Positions 22,965 through 31,588 of a stretch of DNA of 47,106 bases are shown one piece after another. The stretch lies in assembly GCA_910579335.1 (NCBI GenBank), contig CAJTUQ010000002.1:1-47106 (forward strand), read 5' to 3'. Within the stretch, counting starts at the first letter, position 1. Every line of letters begins with the position of its first letter. The translations under genes and the position numbers were made by a program. Below the pieces are notes generated by a model. The model saw nothing but the letters and a program-made list of their open reading frames with translations, was not told the DNA's origin and ran no database searches. Source of the DNA: an uncultured Dorea sp. (GTDB lineage Bacteria > Bacillota > Clostridia > Lachnospirales > Lachnospiraceae).

Positions 22965-25244
22965 ATGGTGAAGCTTTATGATAAAGGCGTATATTTGATA
23001 AACGGGGCTGAAATTGCGACGGAGCCGAAAGAGGTGAAAGCAAAGACGGGACAGGAGTTACGTCCGGACGAGGCTGCGAAGAATACGATGGCCTACCGGA
23101 TTTTAGAGGCGCACAATACTTCGGGAAACATGGACAAGCTGCAAATCAAATTTGATAAGCTGACTTCCCATGACATTACATTTGTAGGGATTATCCAGAC
23201 GGCAAGGGCGTCGGGCCTTGAAAAATTCCCGATTCCGTACGTGCTCACGAACTGCCACAACTCTCTGTGCGCGGTAGGCGGCACGATTAATGAGGATGAT
23301 CATATGTTCGGGCTTAGCTGCGCAAAGAAGTACGGCGGCGTCTATGTTCCGCCGCATCAGGCGGTCATCCACCAGTTTGCGAGGGAGATGCTGGCGGGCA
23401 CGGGCAGGATGATTCTCGGTTCGGACAGCCATACCCGCTACGGAGCGCTCGGTACGATGGCGATGGGCGAGGGCGGCCCGGAGCTTGTAAAACAGCTTTT
23501 GAATAAGACCTATGATATAAATATGCCGGACGTCGTGGCTATCTATCTGGACGGCGAGCCCATGAAGGGCGTCGGGCCGCAGGACGTGGCACTTGCCATT
23601 ATCGGGGCTGTTTTTGCAAACGGCTATGTGAATAATAAAGTGATGGAATTTGTAGGGCCGGGGATTGAGAAGCTGAGCGCCGATTTTAGAATCGGAATTG
23701 ACGTTATGACTACAGAGACGACTTGTTTGTCTTCCATTTGGAAAACGGATGAGCGGATTAAAGAATTTTATGAGATACACAAAAGGCCGGAAGATTATAA
23801 GGAACTGAATCCGGGAGCAATCGCATATTATGACGGCATGGTATATGTGAATTTAAGTGAAATCAAGCCGATGATAGCAATGCCGTTCCATCCGTCAAAC
23901 GTATATACGATTGACGAGGTAAATGAAAATCTTTCCGATATTCTCCATGACGTTGAGATGAAAGCGCAGGTCAGCCTTGGCGGTGCGGTGGAATACTCGC
24001 TTCAGGATAAAATCCGCGGCGGCAGGCTCTATGTGGATCAGGGGCTGATTGCGGGCTGTGCAGGCGGCGGCTTTGAAAATATCTGCGCTGCTGCGGATAT
24101 CATCAAGGGCCGTTATATCGGTGCGGATGAGTTTACTTTCAGCGTATATCCGGCAAGTACGCCGATTTATATGGAGCTTGTGAAAAATGGCGCCGCAGCG
24201 GATTTGATGGAGGCGGGGACGATTGTGAAGACAGCGTTCTGCGGCCCCTGCTTTGGCGCCGGGGACACTCCGGCAAACAATGCGTTTTCCATCAGGCATT
24301 CTACAAGGAACTTCCCAAACCGCGAAGGCTCGAAGCTCCAGAGCGGGCAGATATCCTCTGTTGCGCTTATGGATGCCCGCTCCATTGCGGCCACGGCAGC
24401 GAACAAGGGATTCCTTACCCCTGCTACGGCGGTTGATGTGGAATATACTGGAAAGAAATATCATTTTGATGAAAAAATCTATGCAAACCGTGTGTTTGAC
24501 AGCCACGGGGAGGCAGATGCGTCCGTTAAGATTAAGTTCGGGCCGAATATCAAGGATTGGCCCAAGATGCCGAAACTTCCGGAGAATCTTCTCCTGAAAG
24601 TCGTGTCCGAGATACACGATCCGGTTACGACGACGGACGAGCTGATTCCGTCCGGAGAGACGTCCTCGTACCGCTCAAATCCGCTCGGCCTTTCGGAATT
24701 TGCATTGTCGAGGAAGGATCCGGCGTACGTAGGCAGGGCGAAAGAGGTGCAGAAGGCGCAGAAGGCTATAGAGGCGGAAAAGTGTCCGGCAGAAGCTTTG
24801 GAGGAGTTAAAGCCTGTAATCAGAAAGATTACCGATATTTATACGGAGATAGACAGGACGAATCTCGGCATCGGCAGTACGATTTTTGCGGTAAAGCCGG
24901 GCGATGGCTCGGCGAGGGAGCAGGCGGCGTCCTGCCAGAAGGTGCTTGGCGGATGGGCGAATATTGCAAACGAATATGCTACAAAGAGATACCGCTCCAA
25001 CTTGATTAACTGGGGAATGCTCCCGTTTATTACGGAGGAGGACCATGAAGCGTTGAGCTTTAAAAACGGGGATTATATCTTTGTGCCCCAGATTCGCAAG
25101 GCGGTAGAAGAAAAGGCGGCTGAGATAAAGGCGTACGTAGTCGGCGATACGCTTAAGGAGCTTACCTGGAAGCTCGGCGATATGACAGACGCCGAGAGGG
25201 AGATTATTTTAAAAGGCTGCCTGATTAATTATTACCGGGGATAG
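22965..25244 (+). CDS. Aconitase-superfamily hydratase (YbhJ-like)
   Basis: A 759-residue Fe-S hydratase. GSDSHTRYGALGTMAMGEGG (from residue 152) is the aconitase active-site region. Three candidate [4Fe-4S] ligands are Cys365 in AGCAGGGFENI and Cys426/Cys429 in FCGPCFGAGD. A C-terminal swivel domain contains the conserved IGSTIFAV and YRSNLINWGMLPF segments. Length and the altered first-cysteine context (AGCAGG instead of SCTN) resemble E. coli YbhJ-type putative hydratases rather than citrate-cycle aconitase AcnA/AcnB. The substrate is therefore uncertain: citrate/isocitrate or another 2-hydroxyacid. AGGAGG precedes the start. The adjacent CdaR-type regulator suggests induction by an organic acid. 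Confidence 0.86.
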   Translation: MVKLYDKGVYLINGAEIATEPKEVKAKTGQELRPDEAAKNTMAYRILEAHNTSGNMDKLQIKFDKLTSHDITFVGIIQTARASGLEKFPIPYVLTNCHNSLCAVGGTINEDDHMFGLSCAKKYGGVYVPPHQAVIHQFAREMLAGTGRMILGSDSHTRYGALGTMAMGEGGPELVKQLLNKTYDINMPDVVAIYLDGEPMKGVGPQDVALAIIGAVFANGYVNNKVMEFVGPGIEKLSADFRIGIDVMTTETTCLSSIWKTDERIKEFYEIHKRPEDYKELNPGAIAYYDGMVYVNLSEIKPMIAMPFHPSNVYTIDEVNENLSDILHDVEMKAQVSLGGAVEYSLQDKIRGGRLYVDQGLIAGCAGGGFENICAAADIIKGRYIGADEFTFSVYPASTPIYMELVKNGAAADLMEAGTIVKTAFCGPCFGAGDTPANNAFSIRHSTRNFPNREGSKLQSGQISSVALMDARSIAATAANKGFLTPATAVDVEYTGKKYHFDEKIYANRVFDSHGEADASVKIKFGPNIKDWPKMPKLPENLLLKVVSEIHDPVTTTDELIPSGETSSYRSNPLGLSEFALSRKDPAYVGRAKEVQKAQKAIEAEKCPAEALEELKPVIRKITDIYTEIDRTNLGIGSTIFAVKPGDGSAREQAASCQKVLGGWANIANEYATKRYRSNLINWGMLPFITEEDHEALSFKNGDYIFVPQIRKAVEEKAAEIKAYVVGDTLKELTWKLGDMTDAEREIILKGCLINYYRG

Positions 25245-25277
25245 AGAAAGTCTTTTAAGAATATGTAAATGATATGT

Positions 25278-25317
25278 AAGAAGCCGGAAATCTACAAAAA
25301 TAGGTTCCCGGCTTCTT
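25278..25317. terminator. Bidirectional terminator between hydratase and ABC permease genes
   Basis: AAGAAGCCGG (25278-25287) pairs with CCGGCTTCTT (25308-25317) across a 20-base loop that may pair further. Both strands end in A/T-rich ends, and the flanking genes converge here. Confidence 0.75.
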
Positions 25318-25319
25318 GT

Positions 25320-26120
25320 TCAGACATATAAATCTTTTCTTTCAAATACTTTGATTCCCAATACATACAATACGACGGCGCAAGCAAAAAGTATAAGGAC
25401 GCCGGCTGCAGCGCTGCTGTCACCGGCAATCATGCCATCCGGATGAAACAAAGTGAAAAATGTAAAATATTTTATTTTTTCCGCATCTTCGCCGGCATTT
25501 GCAAGCATCTGCAATACATACATAAATGCGGGAATGCCCGCTCCGAATGCAAGACTATATTTGGTGTCGGAAAATACGCAGGAAGAAAGAAAACATATGC
25601 TTCCGATAAACAAATGCAGGCATAAAAGTCCGCCGTTTAACAGAAAGAGCGACGTTATATCTAATTCTCCTGGAAAACCAATTTCGGCACAGACTAATTC
25701 TACGATTGTGCTGTATAAAACGAGCAAAAAAATTCCGCTTACGAGTACGTTCATCTGTGTGAATGCAATGGTGCGCCGTTTTATCGGTGCAGCGGCCAGC
25801 AAAGCCATTGAACCGTTATCCACATATTTTGCAATCAAGGCATTTCCGCGCAAAATGCAGAATATCATCGGAAAAATCAACAGTATAAATCCATAGAGGT
25901 AAGACACCATAAAACCCAAAAGATTTGCGGCGTTTGCTTTCATGCCGACAGACGCCATCAATTCCGGCATGGCTTCCACGAAACCGTCTAATGTTTTCAT
26001 CATTTGAGGGTCGTACATATAAATGATGACAGAAACATACAGGGTAATAATTGCACAGAAAATTATGAGCAGTTTTATACTGCCTTTTAATTCACGTTTA
26101 AATAAAGCCATACTAATCAT
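25320..26120 (-). CDS. ABC-2 type transporter permease
   Basis: A 266-residue membrane protein with about six hydrophobic segments, matching ABC-2 type exporter permeases. An N-terminal KRELKGSIK precedes the first segment, and large hydrophobic blocks are at about 20-40, 75-95, 125-150, 165-185, 195-215 and 235-255. The start at 26120 is preferred because GGAGG lies about eight bases before it and its ATG overlaps the ATPase stop. A longer start at 26135 also exists. It pairs with the ATPase encoded immediately upstream. The exported substrate is unknown; drug, peptide and bacteriocin immunity exporters share this design. Confidence 0.82.
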   Translation of the reverse strand: MISMALFKRELKGSIKLLIIFCAIITLYVSVIIYMYDPQMMKTLDGFVEAMPELMASVGMKANAANLLGFMVSYLYGFILLIFPMIFCILRGNALIAKYVDNGSMALLAAAPIKRRTIAFTQMNVLVSGIFLLVLYSTIVELVCAEIGFPGELDITSLFLLNGGLLCLHLFIGSICFLSSCVFSDTKYSLAFGAGIPAFMYVLQMLANAGEDAEKIKYFTFFTLFHPDGMIAGDSSAAAGVLILFACAVVLYVLGIKVFERKDLYV

Positions 26121-26931
26121 TTTTGCTGCCTCCATAGTAATTCATGAAGATTTCTTCCAGACTCTGTTTTGTTGTAACCGTCACGTTTGTTCCGTTTTGG
26201 ATACCGTCAAAATCTGCGGCAAATGCTTTGGCATCAGTTTCATTTTCAAGAGCTACCGTGTAACTGCGGGTATGCCGTTCATGCAGTGCCGCAGCGGATT
26301 CAACGGTAATCATCCTGCCTTTCTGTATAATGCCGATACGGTCGCAGGTCCTTTCTACTTCTTCGAACATATGGCTTGACATTAAAACTGTTTTTCCGTG
26401 TTCTTTTTCCTCGGCAATTAAACGAATAAACCTGCTTTGCATCAGCGGGTCAAGTCCGCTGGTCGGTTCGTCAAGAATAAGAATATCGGGGTCGTGCATA
26501 AATGCGGCGACAATTCCAAGCTTTTGTTTCATCCCCTTGCTCATCTTCTTAATCCTGCTTTTGGGATTCAGTTCAAACCGTTCCAGCAATTCTTCCTTAC
26601 GGTTTTGTGCATCTATTTTTCGGTATTCGGCAATAAACTTTAAAAATTCGGTTCCCGTCATGTCTTCAAAAAAGCTGATTTCGCCGGGAATATAGCCAAG
26701 CCTTGCCTGTATCATCTCTCTTTCCTTCCAGCAATCCAGGCCTTCAATGGTGCATTTTCCTGACTGTGTTTTTAAAAACCCCATTAAGTGGCGTATGGTT
26801 GTTGTCTTGCCCGCCCCGTTCGGCCCCAAAAATCCGAAAGCTTCACCTTTATTAACATGGAAAGATACATCAAATACCCCGTTTCCGCCTCCATAGTCAC
26901 GTACAAGGTTTTCTATTTTAATGACGCACAT
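26113..26931 (-). CDS. ABC transporter ATP-binding protein (exporter type)
   Basis: A 272-residue ATPase of the CcmA/DRA class. Walker A is LGPNGAGKTTT (about 34-44), the signature is MSKGMKQKL (a common variant of LSGGQ in this class), Walker B is ILILDEPTSGLDP, and the switch histidine is in MSSHMFEEVE. A C-terminal extension of about 60 residues is typical. AAGGAG lies six bases before the start. It overlaps the permease gene by eight bases, and the GntR gene ends 29 bases before it, so the three probably form one minus-strand operon. Confidence 0.9.
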   Translation of the reverse strand: MCVIKIENLVRDYGGGNGVFDVSFHVNKGEAFGFLGPNGAGKTTTIRHLMGFLKTQSGKCTIEGLDCWKEREMIQARLGYIPGEISFFEDMTGTEFLKFIAEYRKIDAQNRKEELLERFELNPKSRIKKMSKGMKQKLGIVAAFMHDPDILILDEPTSGLDPLMQSRFIRLIAEEKEHGKTVLMSSHMFEEVERTCDRIGIIQKGRMITVESAAALHERHTRSYTVALENETDAKAFAADFDGIQNGTNVTVTTKQSLEEIFMNYYGGSKND

Positions 26932-26960
26932 GAATACTCCTTATTTTTGAATTGTTTTAT

Positions 26961-27650
26961 TTAGGTTTCTTTATAGATATGGCGGCCCGGTTCGTGAAAT
27001 TCACACTGGCATCTTTTTGTCCTTTCATAATGACAATGCAGTGCGTCCAGATATGCCTCCGGAGATTTTTTTAGTTCTTCTAAAAGCTCGAAATGTTCTT
27101 CCGCCACCCGCGGGATGGGGTAGCCTCTGGTAAACATTGAGAAAAACAACGTAGACATTTTGCCGCTGGTTATGTCCCAGGCATCGTACAGGATGCTCTG
27201 GCTGACTTTCTTGACAAGATACCCGTGAAAGGCAGAATCGCATTTCACAATGTCGTACAGTCTGTTCTGGGATGCGGATTCCTGCATCTGCCTGCAGATT
27301 CCGGCCAGAGAATGGTAGTCCTCCTCGGTGATGGCGTTAGCCGCTTCTTTTACAGAGTAGGTTTCTATCATCAGGCGCAGGGAGCAGACCTCTCCGATAT
27401 CATCACGGTTCAGCTTTGAGACAAAGCTTCCTTTATATGGAATGTTTTCAACAAGGCCTTCCGTTTCCAGTACCATCAGTGCCTCGCGGATAACTCCGCG
27501 GCCGGTTTTCAGCGCATCGGCAATAACGGACGGCACGATACGTTCTTCGGGCAGAATCTGACCGGTGAGGATTGCTTCGCGTATGTAAGCGGCGGCTTGG
27601 CTTTTGATAGTCTCTCTATAGATTTGTGTATGGCTTGTATTTTGCAGCAA
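26961..27650 (-). CDS. GntR family transcriptional regulator (FadR/FCD subfamily)
   Basis: A 229-residue regulator. The N-terminal winged helix-turn-helix (about 19-78) includes VPSVIADALKTGRGVIREAL and the wing GLVENIPYKGSFV. The C-terminal FCD ligand domain keeps metal-binding positions: CDSAFHGYL, EEHFELLEEL, and LHCHYERT. Members usually bind organic acids or amino-acid derivatives. The start is TTG, chosen because GGAGGG lies eight bases upstream. It is divergent from the 27943 unit, and a repeated TCGA/CGATAA element lies in the shared upstream region. A YtrA-type GntR would be more usual beside an ABC exporter, so its main target may be the divergent metabolic genes. Confidence 0.88.
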   Translation of the reverse strand: MLQNTSHTQIYRETIKSQAAAYIREAILTGQILPEERIVPSVIADALKTGRGVIREALMVLETEGLVENIPYKGSFVSKLNRDDIGEVCSLRLMIETYSVKEAANAITEEDYHSLAGICRQMQESASQNRLYDIVKCDSAFHGYLVKKVSQSILYDAWDITSGKMSTLFFSMFTRGYPIPRVAEEHFELLEELKKSPEAYLDALHCHYERTKRCQCEFHEPGRHIYKET

Positions 27651-27819
27651 GTTAATATCCCTCCAAAATAATATGTGCTCTGTACCTTATTCTACAAAAA
27701 AACAGAGGGAGAAGCAAGAGCTCTTGGCAGATTTGTTTAATGCCGCAGGGGTCTTTTTGGTGAAATTCCAGAAAAATTATGAAAAATCAACATAAAATCA
27801 GAAAAATTCGAACAAAACA

Positions 27820-27849
27820 TTGACAAATTATACATATATGTGTTATTTT
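27820..27849 (+). promoter_or_regulatory. Promoter of the 27943-30866 unit
   Basis: TTGACA (27820-27825) is followed after 18 bases by TATTTT (27844-27849), with a TG just upstream (extended -10). The start point would be about 27856, just before the repeat element. The 169 bases between this box and the gntR start hold no other clear feature beyond the gntR ribosome-binding site. Confidence 0.6.
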
Positions 27850-27860
27850 ATAAACGTAAA

Positions 27861-27891
27861 GTGTCGACAGTCGATAACCGATAATCGACAC
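27861..27891. promoter_or_regulatory. Probable operator for the GntR regulator
   Basis: Nested symmetry: outer arms GTGTCGA (27861-27867) and TCGACAC (27885-27891), inner arms GTCGAT (27870) and ATCGAC (27884). CGATAA is also repeated at a seven-base step (27872 and 27879). The site begins about five bases after the predicted transcription start, where a bound repressor would block elongation. Assignment to GntR is inferred from position. Confidence 0.55.
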
Positions 27892-27942
27892 AGTGTAAAT
27901 TATGTGAGACGTGCAATGCTGTTTGCAGGAAGGAGAGGACGT

Positions 27943-28488
27943 ATGAGGGCAGAGGAAGAGAGAAATGTTCAGGAATTTAAGGAAAAAATCGGGTATGACG
28001 AACCGGTAACGAGGGAAGATTTAAAGAAAGCCCTGGAAGGCGCTATGCAGGATCGGGGATTGTATGTGTACTTTATATGGAAGGCCATTCAAAAGCTTCA
28101 GCCTGAGGTTGATGCGGATGAAATCATTATGGAAGCGATGCATACATACGGACTGCACAAATCAAAGCTGCTCGGAAAAGTGGAAACTGCGATGGACGGT
28201 ATGCTGAATCAGACATCCAAGAACGGAATGATTGTTTTTGAGCAGGAATTTAAAGCACTTTCTGAGGATTATGCGGAAAAGCACATTCATAACTGTCCGC
28301 TTATCAACGCCTTCCGGGCGGCGGGAGCAACGCAGGAGGAGGTTACAAAGCTTTGCACGAAGCTTTTGATGCCTGGTGATTTCGGCATGCTGGAGCCATT
28401 TGACGACAAGGTGGAGCTTGAGTTCCCGAAGACGCTTTCGGATGACGACGTGTGCATTATGTGTGTGAAGAAAAAGACTGAACTGTGA
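27943..28488 (+). CDS. ATC hydrolase-like protein (L-2-amino-thiazoline-4-carboxylate hydrolase family)
   Basis: A 181-residue protein resembling the ATC-hydrolase family (Pfam 14196), whose founding member opens L-2-amino-thiazoline-4-carboxylate to N-carbamoyl-cysteine. The resemblance is in overall length, the central CPLINAFRAAGAT..EVTKLC block, and the C-terminal DDDVCIMCV cysteine pair. Most family members are uncharacterised, so the reaction is not assured. The ATG at 27943 follows AGGAGAGG; longer frames start inside the promoter. It is the first gene of a unit with a sodium symporter and an aspartoacylase-like hydrolase, which suggests uptake and breakdown of an amide-bearing amino-acid derivative. 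Confidence 0.55.
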   Translation: MRAEEERNVQEFKEKIGYDEPVTREDLKKALEGAMQDRGLYVYFIWKAIQKLQPEVDADEIIMEAMHTYGLHKSKLLGKVETAMDGMLNQTSKNGMIVFEQEFKALSEDYAEKHIHNCPLINAFRAAGATQEEVTKLCTKLLMPGDFGMLEPFDDKVELEFPKTLSDDDVCIMCVKKKTEL

Positions 28489-28504
28489 TACGGAGGGACT
28501 GTTT

Positions 28505-29896
28505 ATGGTATATTTAATTATTATTTTGGCATTTTTGGCTGCATTATCAGGTATTTCATTTTATTTCAGCAAGCGTATAAGTACGGGAACGGGATTTTTA
28601 ACTGCGGAGCGCAGCGTGCCGTGGTATGTAAATTCGGGGAGTATTTTTGCGACTTATCTTGGTTCCGGTACGTTAATCGGCGGTGCGGCGCTTGCATATG
28701 AGTACGGGATTGCAGGCGCATGGTTTGATATCGGCGGTGTGATTGCCTTGATTATTTTGGCGATGATGGCGAAGCGGATACGGCGGTATCAGGCGTCTAC
28801 GACACCGGACATTCTTGGCGCTAGGTTTAATAAGGCGACCCGGACGATTGCGGCGGTTATCGTCTGCTGCGCTGAGATGGCGATGGTCGGCTATCAGATT
28901 CGTGCGGGCGGTTACGTATTAAATATCGTGGCGGGCCTTGACGTAAATGTAGGCATGATTATTACAATTGCATTTATACTGCTCTACACCGTTACGGCCG
29001 GACTGATTTCCGTTGTGTATACGGATTATATACAGGGACTTTTGATAATTATTTCTTTGGCGGTGGGGCTGCCGTTCCTGTTTAATGACGCCGGTGGGTT
29101 CAGCGCGTTTATGGCAAATGTGGAACCAGCAAGGATGAACCTGTTTTCTATGAGTTTAAATGAAATCATATCGACGGCGCTTCCTACCTTCTGTCTTGTG
29201 TTCGTGCTCCAGCCGATCTGGCAGCGTATCTTTTCCGTTAAGGATGACAAAGGATGCGTGCGGGCCGTAGTAGTCAGCGTTCCGTTTGTTTTGGGAGCGG
29301 TGCTCCTTGTCAATTTGTTTGCTACGGTCGGAAGCTTTTTGTATCCGGACATCGTGCAGGATACGGTTATCCTTCATTTGGCGGTGACGGGGCTTCCGAA
29401 GCTAATCGGCGCGGTGCTTTTGTGTGCCGGTGTTGCGATTATTATAACGACAGGTGATTCGATGCTTCTTTCGTCATCCTCCAACATTATAACTGACATT
29501 TACCGAGAGTATATCAATAAGGAAGCATCGGAAAAGCACCTGCTGGTTATGAGCCGCGTAATGGTTGTGGCGGTAGGCGTTATAGCGTTTGTATTGGTTA
29601 AATTCTTCCCGTCCGTACTTGACATGGTATATTTTGCATATACGATGGAGGGCGGTCTGGCGCCAGCGCTTTTTGCTGCCTTTTATTTTAAGAAAGTTAC
29701 GCCGGCAGCCGGCATGTGTTCTGTATTGGGAAGCGGTATTACGACGGTTCTGTGGGAAGTTTTGGGGCATCCCGGCGGAATCTCCACGATTTATCCGGTA
29801 ATGGCCGTTGCTATCGGAATGCTGGTGGTAGTCAGCATATTTACAAAACCGACGGATGAAAAAGTATTAAAGGTATTTTTTGCAAACGAAAATTAA
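28505..29896 (+). CDS. Sodium:solute symporter family protein
   Basis: A 463-residue transporter of the SSS family with about 12-13 membrane segments spread along its length. Characteristic parts are the short periplasmic start (MVYLIIILAFLAALSGI), the GSGTLIGGAALAYEYGIAGAW region, and YTVTAGLISVVYTDYIQG, which matches the family signature in the fifth/sixth helices. Family members bring in sugars, amino acids, vitamins or short acids with sodium. Genomic position between a small hydrolase and an aspartoacylase-like enzyme points to an amino-acid derivative or N-acyl compound. GGAGG precedes the start. Confidence 0.9.
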   Translation: MVYLIIILAFLAALSGISFYFSKRISTGTGFLTAERSVPWYVNSGSIFATYLGSGTLIGGAALAYEYGIAGAWFDIGGVIALIILAMMAKRIRRYQASTTPDILGARFNKATRTIAAVIVCCAEMAMVGYQIRAGGYVLNIVAGLDVNVGMIITIAFILLYTVTAGLISVVYTDYIQGLLIIISLAVGLPFLFNDAGGFSAFMANVEPARMNLFSMSLNEIISTALPTFCLVFVLQPIWQRIFSVKDDKGCVRAVVVSVPFVLGAVLLVNLFATVGSFLYPDIVQDTVILHLAVTGLPKLIGAVLLCAGVAIIITTGDSMLLSSSSNIITDIYREYINKEASEKHLLVMSRVMVVAVGVIAFVLVKFFPSVLDMVYFAYTMEGGLAPALFAAFYFKKVTPAAGMCSVLGSGITTVLWEVLGHPGGISTIYPVMAVAIGMLVVVSIFTKPTDEKVLKVFFANEN

Positions 29897-29927
29897 GAAA
29901 TAAATAATTGCAGAAAGGAACATTGAG

Positions 29928-30866
29928 ATGGGCAAAACAACAGAAATTTTAAAATTTACGACACAGGACGGGGAAGAAATTCAATTTCCGGTGGCAACTG
30001 TTACAGGAGATCAGCCGGGGCCGCATGTAGTCATAACAGCGGGAATCCACGGTGCGGAATATCCGGGAATCGTATCGGCAATCCGGATTTATCAGGAGCT
30101 TGAGCCAAAGAACGTGCATGGAAAGGTTACGGTCGTGACGATTTCCAGCGTGAAAGCTTATGAAAGCCGCAGCATGTTTGTGTGTCCGGTTGACGGGAAG
30201 AATCCGAACCGGTTCTTTCCGGGCAGCCAGAAAGGTACCTATACGGAAGTAATGGTGAACTGTCTGTTTGAGAATGTAATTTCAAAGGGGGATTACCATT
30301 TGGACATCCACGGCGGCGACATGGTGGAGAAGCTTGAGCCGTTTTCCCTTTATCATACGGGTGCCGGCGAGGACATTGACAAAAAGAGCAAAGAACTTGC
30401 GCTGTATTACGGGCTCCCGAACCTGATATCAACGAGCACGGAGGGCACGTGGCCGGATAAGGGCGCGAATTACGCTAATTCGGCGGAGCACGGCATTCCG
30501 GCGGTAATTACCGAAGTGGGCGGTATCGGATTGTTGAAGAAGGATGATGTGGAAATGCATCTTAAAGGTATGCGCAATGTGCTGCGGTATGTGGGCGTGC
30601 TTGACGAAGAGCCGAAAAAGCCGGAGGGCATTGTGGAGTATGACAATTTCGTGTGGCTGTATACGCCGGTCAAAGGCCTTTTTATCTGTGATATCGAAAT
30701 CGGCGATGAGCTTAAGAAAGGTCAGACGGTAGGGCACATGGAGGACTTTTTCGGAGAAGAACTGGCAGAGATAAAGGCGCCGGTGGATGGAAAAGTGCTT
30801 TTCCTGACAAGCAGCCCGGCCATGAAGGAACAGGGACTTATTATGGGGATAGGAGAGACTGCATAA
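29928..30866 (+). CDS. Succinylglutamate desuccinylase/aspartoacylase family metallohydrolase
   Basis: A 312-residue zinc hydrolase of the M14-like AstE/AspA family. Zinc ligands are visible as GIHGAEYPG (His41, Glu44) and LDIHGGD (His128), and the general base is Glu196 in ITEVGG. A C-terminal lipoyl-like barrel part (VKGLFICDIEIGDELKKGQ) is common in this subgroup. Relatives remove N-acyl groups from amino acids. Together with the symporter and the ATC-hydrolase-like gene it probably frees an amino acid from an imported derivative. It is the last gene of the unit and is followed by a strong terminator. Confidence 0.88.
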   Translation: MGKTTEILKFTTQDGEEIQFPVATVTGDQPGPHVVITAGIHGAEYPGIVSAIRIYQELEPKNVHGKVTVVTISSVKAYESRSMFVCPVDGKNPNRFFPGSQKGTYTEVMVNCLFENVISKGDYHLDIHGGDMVEKLEPFSLYHTGAGEDIDKKSKELALYYGLPNLISTSTEGTWPDKGANYANSAEHGIPAVITEVGGIGLLKKDDVEMHLKGMRNVLRYVGVLDEEPKKPEGIVEYDNFVWLYTPVKGLFICDIEIGDELKKGQTVGHMEDFFGEELAEIKAPVDGKVLFLTSSPAMKEQGLIMGIGETA

Positions 30867-30891
30867 CAAAAAGATAATAGAATAAAAGAGG

Positions 30892-30940
30892 AAGGTTCCG
30901 GAGGACAGCGAGTACATGCACTGTCTTTCGGAACCTTTTT
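30892..30940 (+). terminator. Intrinsic terminator of the symporter unit
   Basis: AAGGTTCCG pairs with CGGAACCTT. An internal loop and a second stem (GACAG with CTGTC) extend it, and a T run follows. Confidence 0.85.
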
Positions 30941-31088
30941 ATATTTTCCTCCGATTATAAAAATTTTTATGTTTTTGTTGCAACAGCCGGCAGTTTTTTT
31001 TACTCTTATATATATGACAGTAAAATTGCAAAGACACGGTGTATTTAGCAGTAGGCAGATATTGTCATGCCGTCAGGGAGGAAAGGAT

Positions 31089-31574
31089 ATGAAATGTGAT
31101 GCGAAAAAATTTGCGCAGATGTATGAAGAAATCTATAAAGATTTGTACCGCTTTGCGCTGTGCAGGATGAGAAATGTGCAGGATGCGGAAGATGCGGTGA
31201 GCGAGTCTGTGCTTGCGGCGTATGAAAATATCCGGCAACTGCAGAAGGAGGCCGCATTTAAAAGCTGGATGTTTACGATTCTTGCAAATACGTGCAGGAG
31301 GAGGTTAAAAGAATCCGGAAACAGACAGAGACAAGAGGACGGTGAGATAAAAGAGCTCGCCGAACATTCTGCGAAAACGCCGGATTATGGGATGGCGCTG
31401 GATGTAAAGAAAGCGTTCCTCGTATTGTCGCCGGAGGAACAGGAAATCGTAGCCCTCTCTGTCTTTGGCGGTTACAGCAGCAGGGAGATTGGAAGCGCGC
31501 TGAATCTGAATCCGAATACGGTGCGCTCAAAAAGAAGCCGTGCGCTGGAGAAGATGGAAGAGATATTGGAGTAG
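31089..31574 (+). CDS. ECF sigma factor
   Basis: A 161-residue extracytoplasmic-function sigma factor. Region 2 runs through IYKDLYRFALCRMRNVQDAEDAVSE-type sequence (about residues 14-45), and region 4 near the C-terminus contains LSVFGGYSSREIGSALNLNPNTVRSKRSRAL in outline, a typical helix-turn-helix. The ATG at 31089 follows GGGAGG; the frame upstream to 30969 is not family-like. It lies 14 bases before a membrane-anchored beta-propeller gene that is very likely its partner or anti-sigma. A TTGCAAC sequence near 30975 resembles an ECF -35 element, so self-regulation is possible. Confidence 0.9.
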   Translation: MKCDAKKFAQMYEEIYKDLYRFALCRMRNVQDAEDAVSESVLAAYENIRQLQKEAAFKSWMFTILANTCRRRLKESGNRQRQEDGEIKELAEHSAKTPDYGMALDVKKAFLVLSPEEQEIVALSVFGGYSSREIGSALNLNPNTVRSKRSRALEKMEEILE

Positions 31575-31588
31575 AAAGGGGTATCTTT

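Noticed and set aside
23103..24617. Minus-strand frames opposite the hydratase gene
   Set aside because: Basic, histidine/arginine-rich shadow frames with no start signals; the plus-strand gene is unambiguous.
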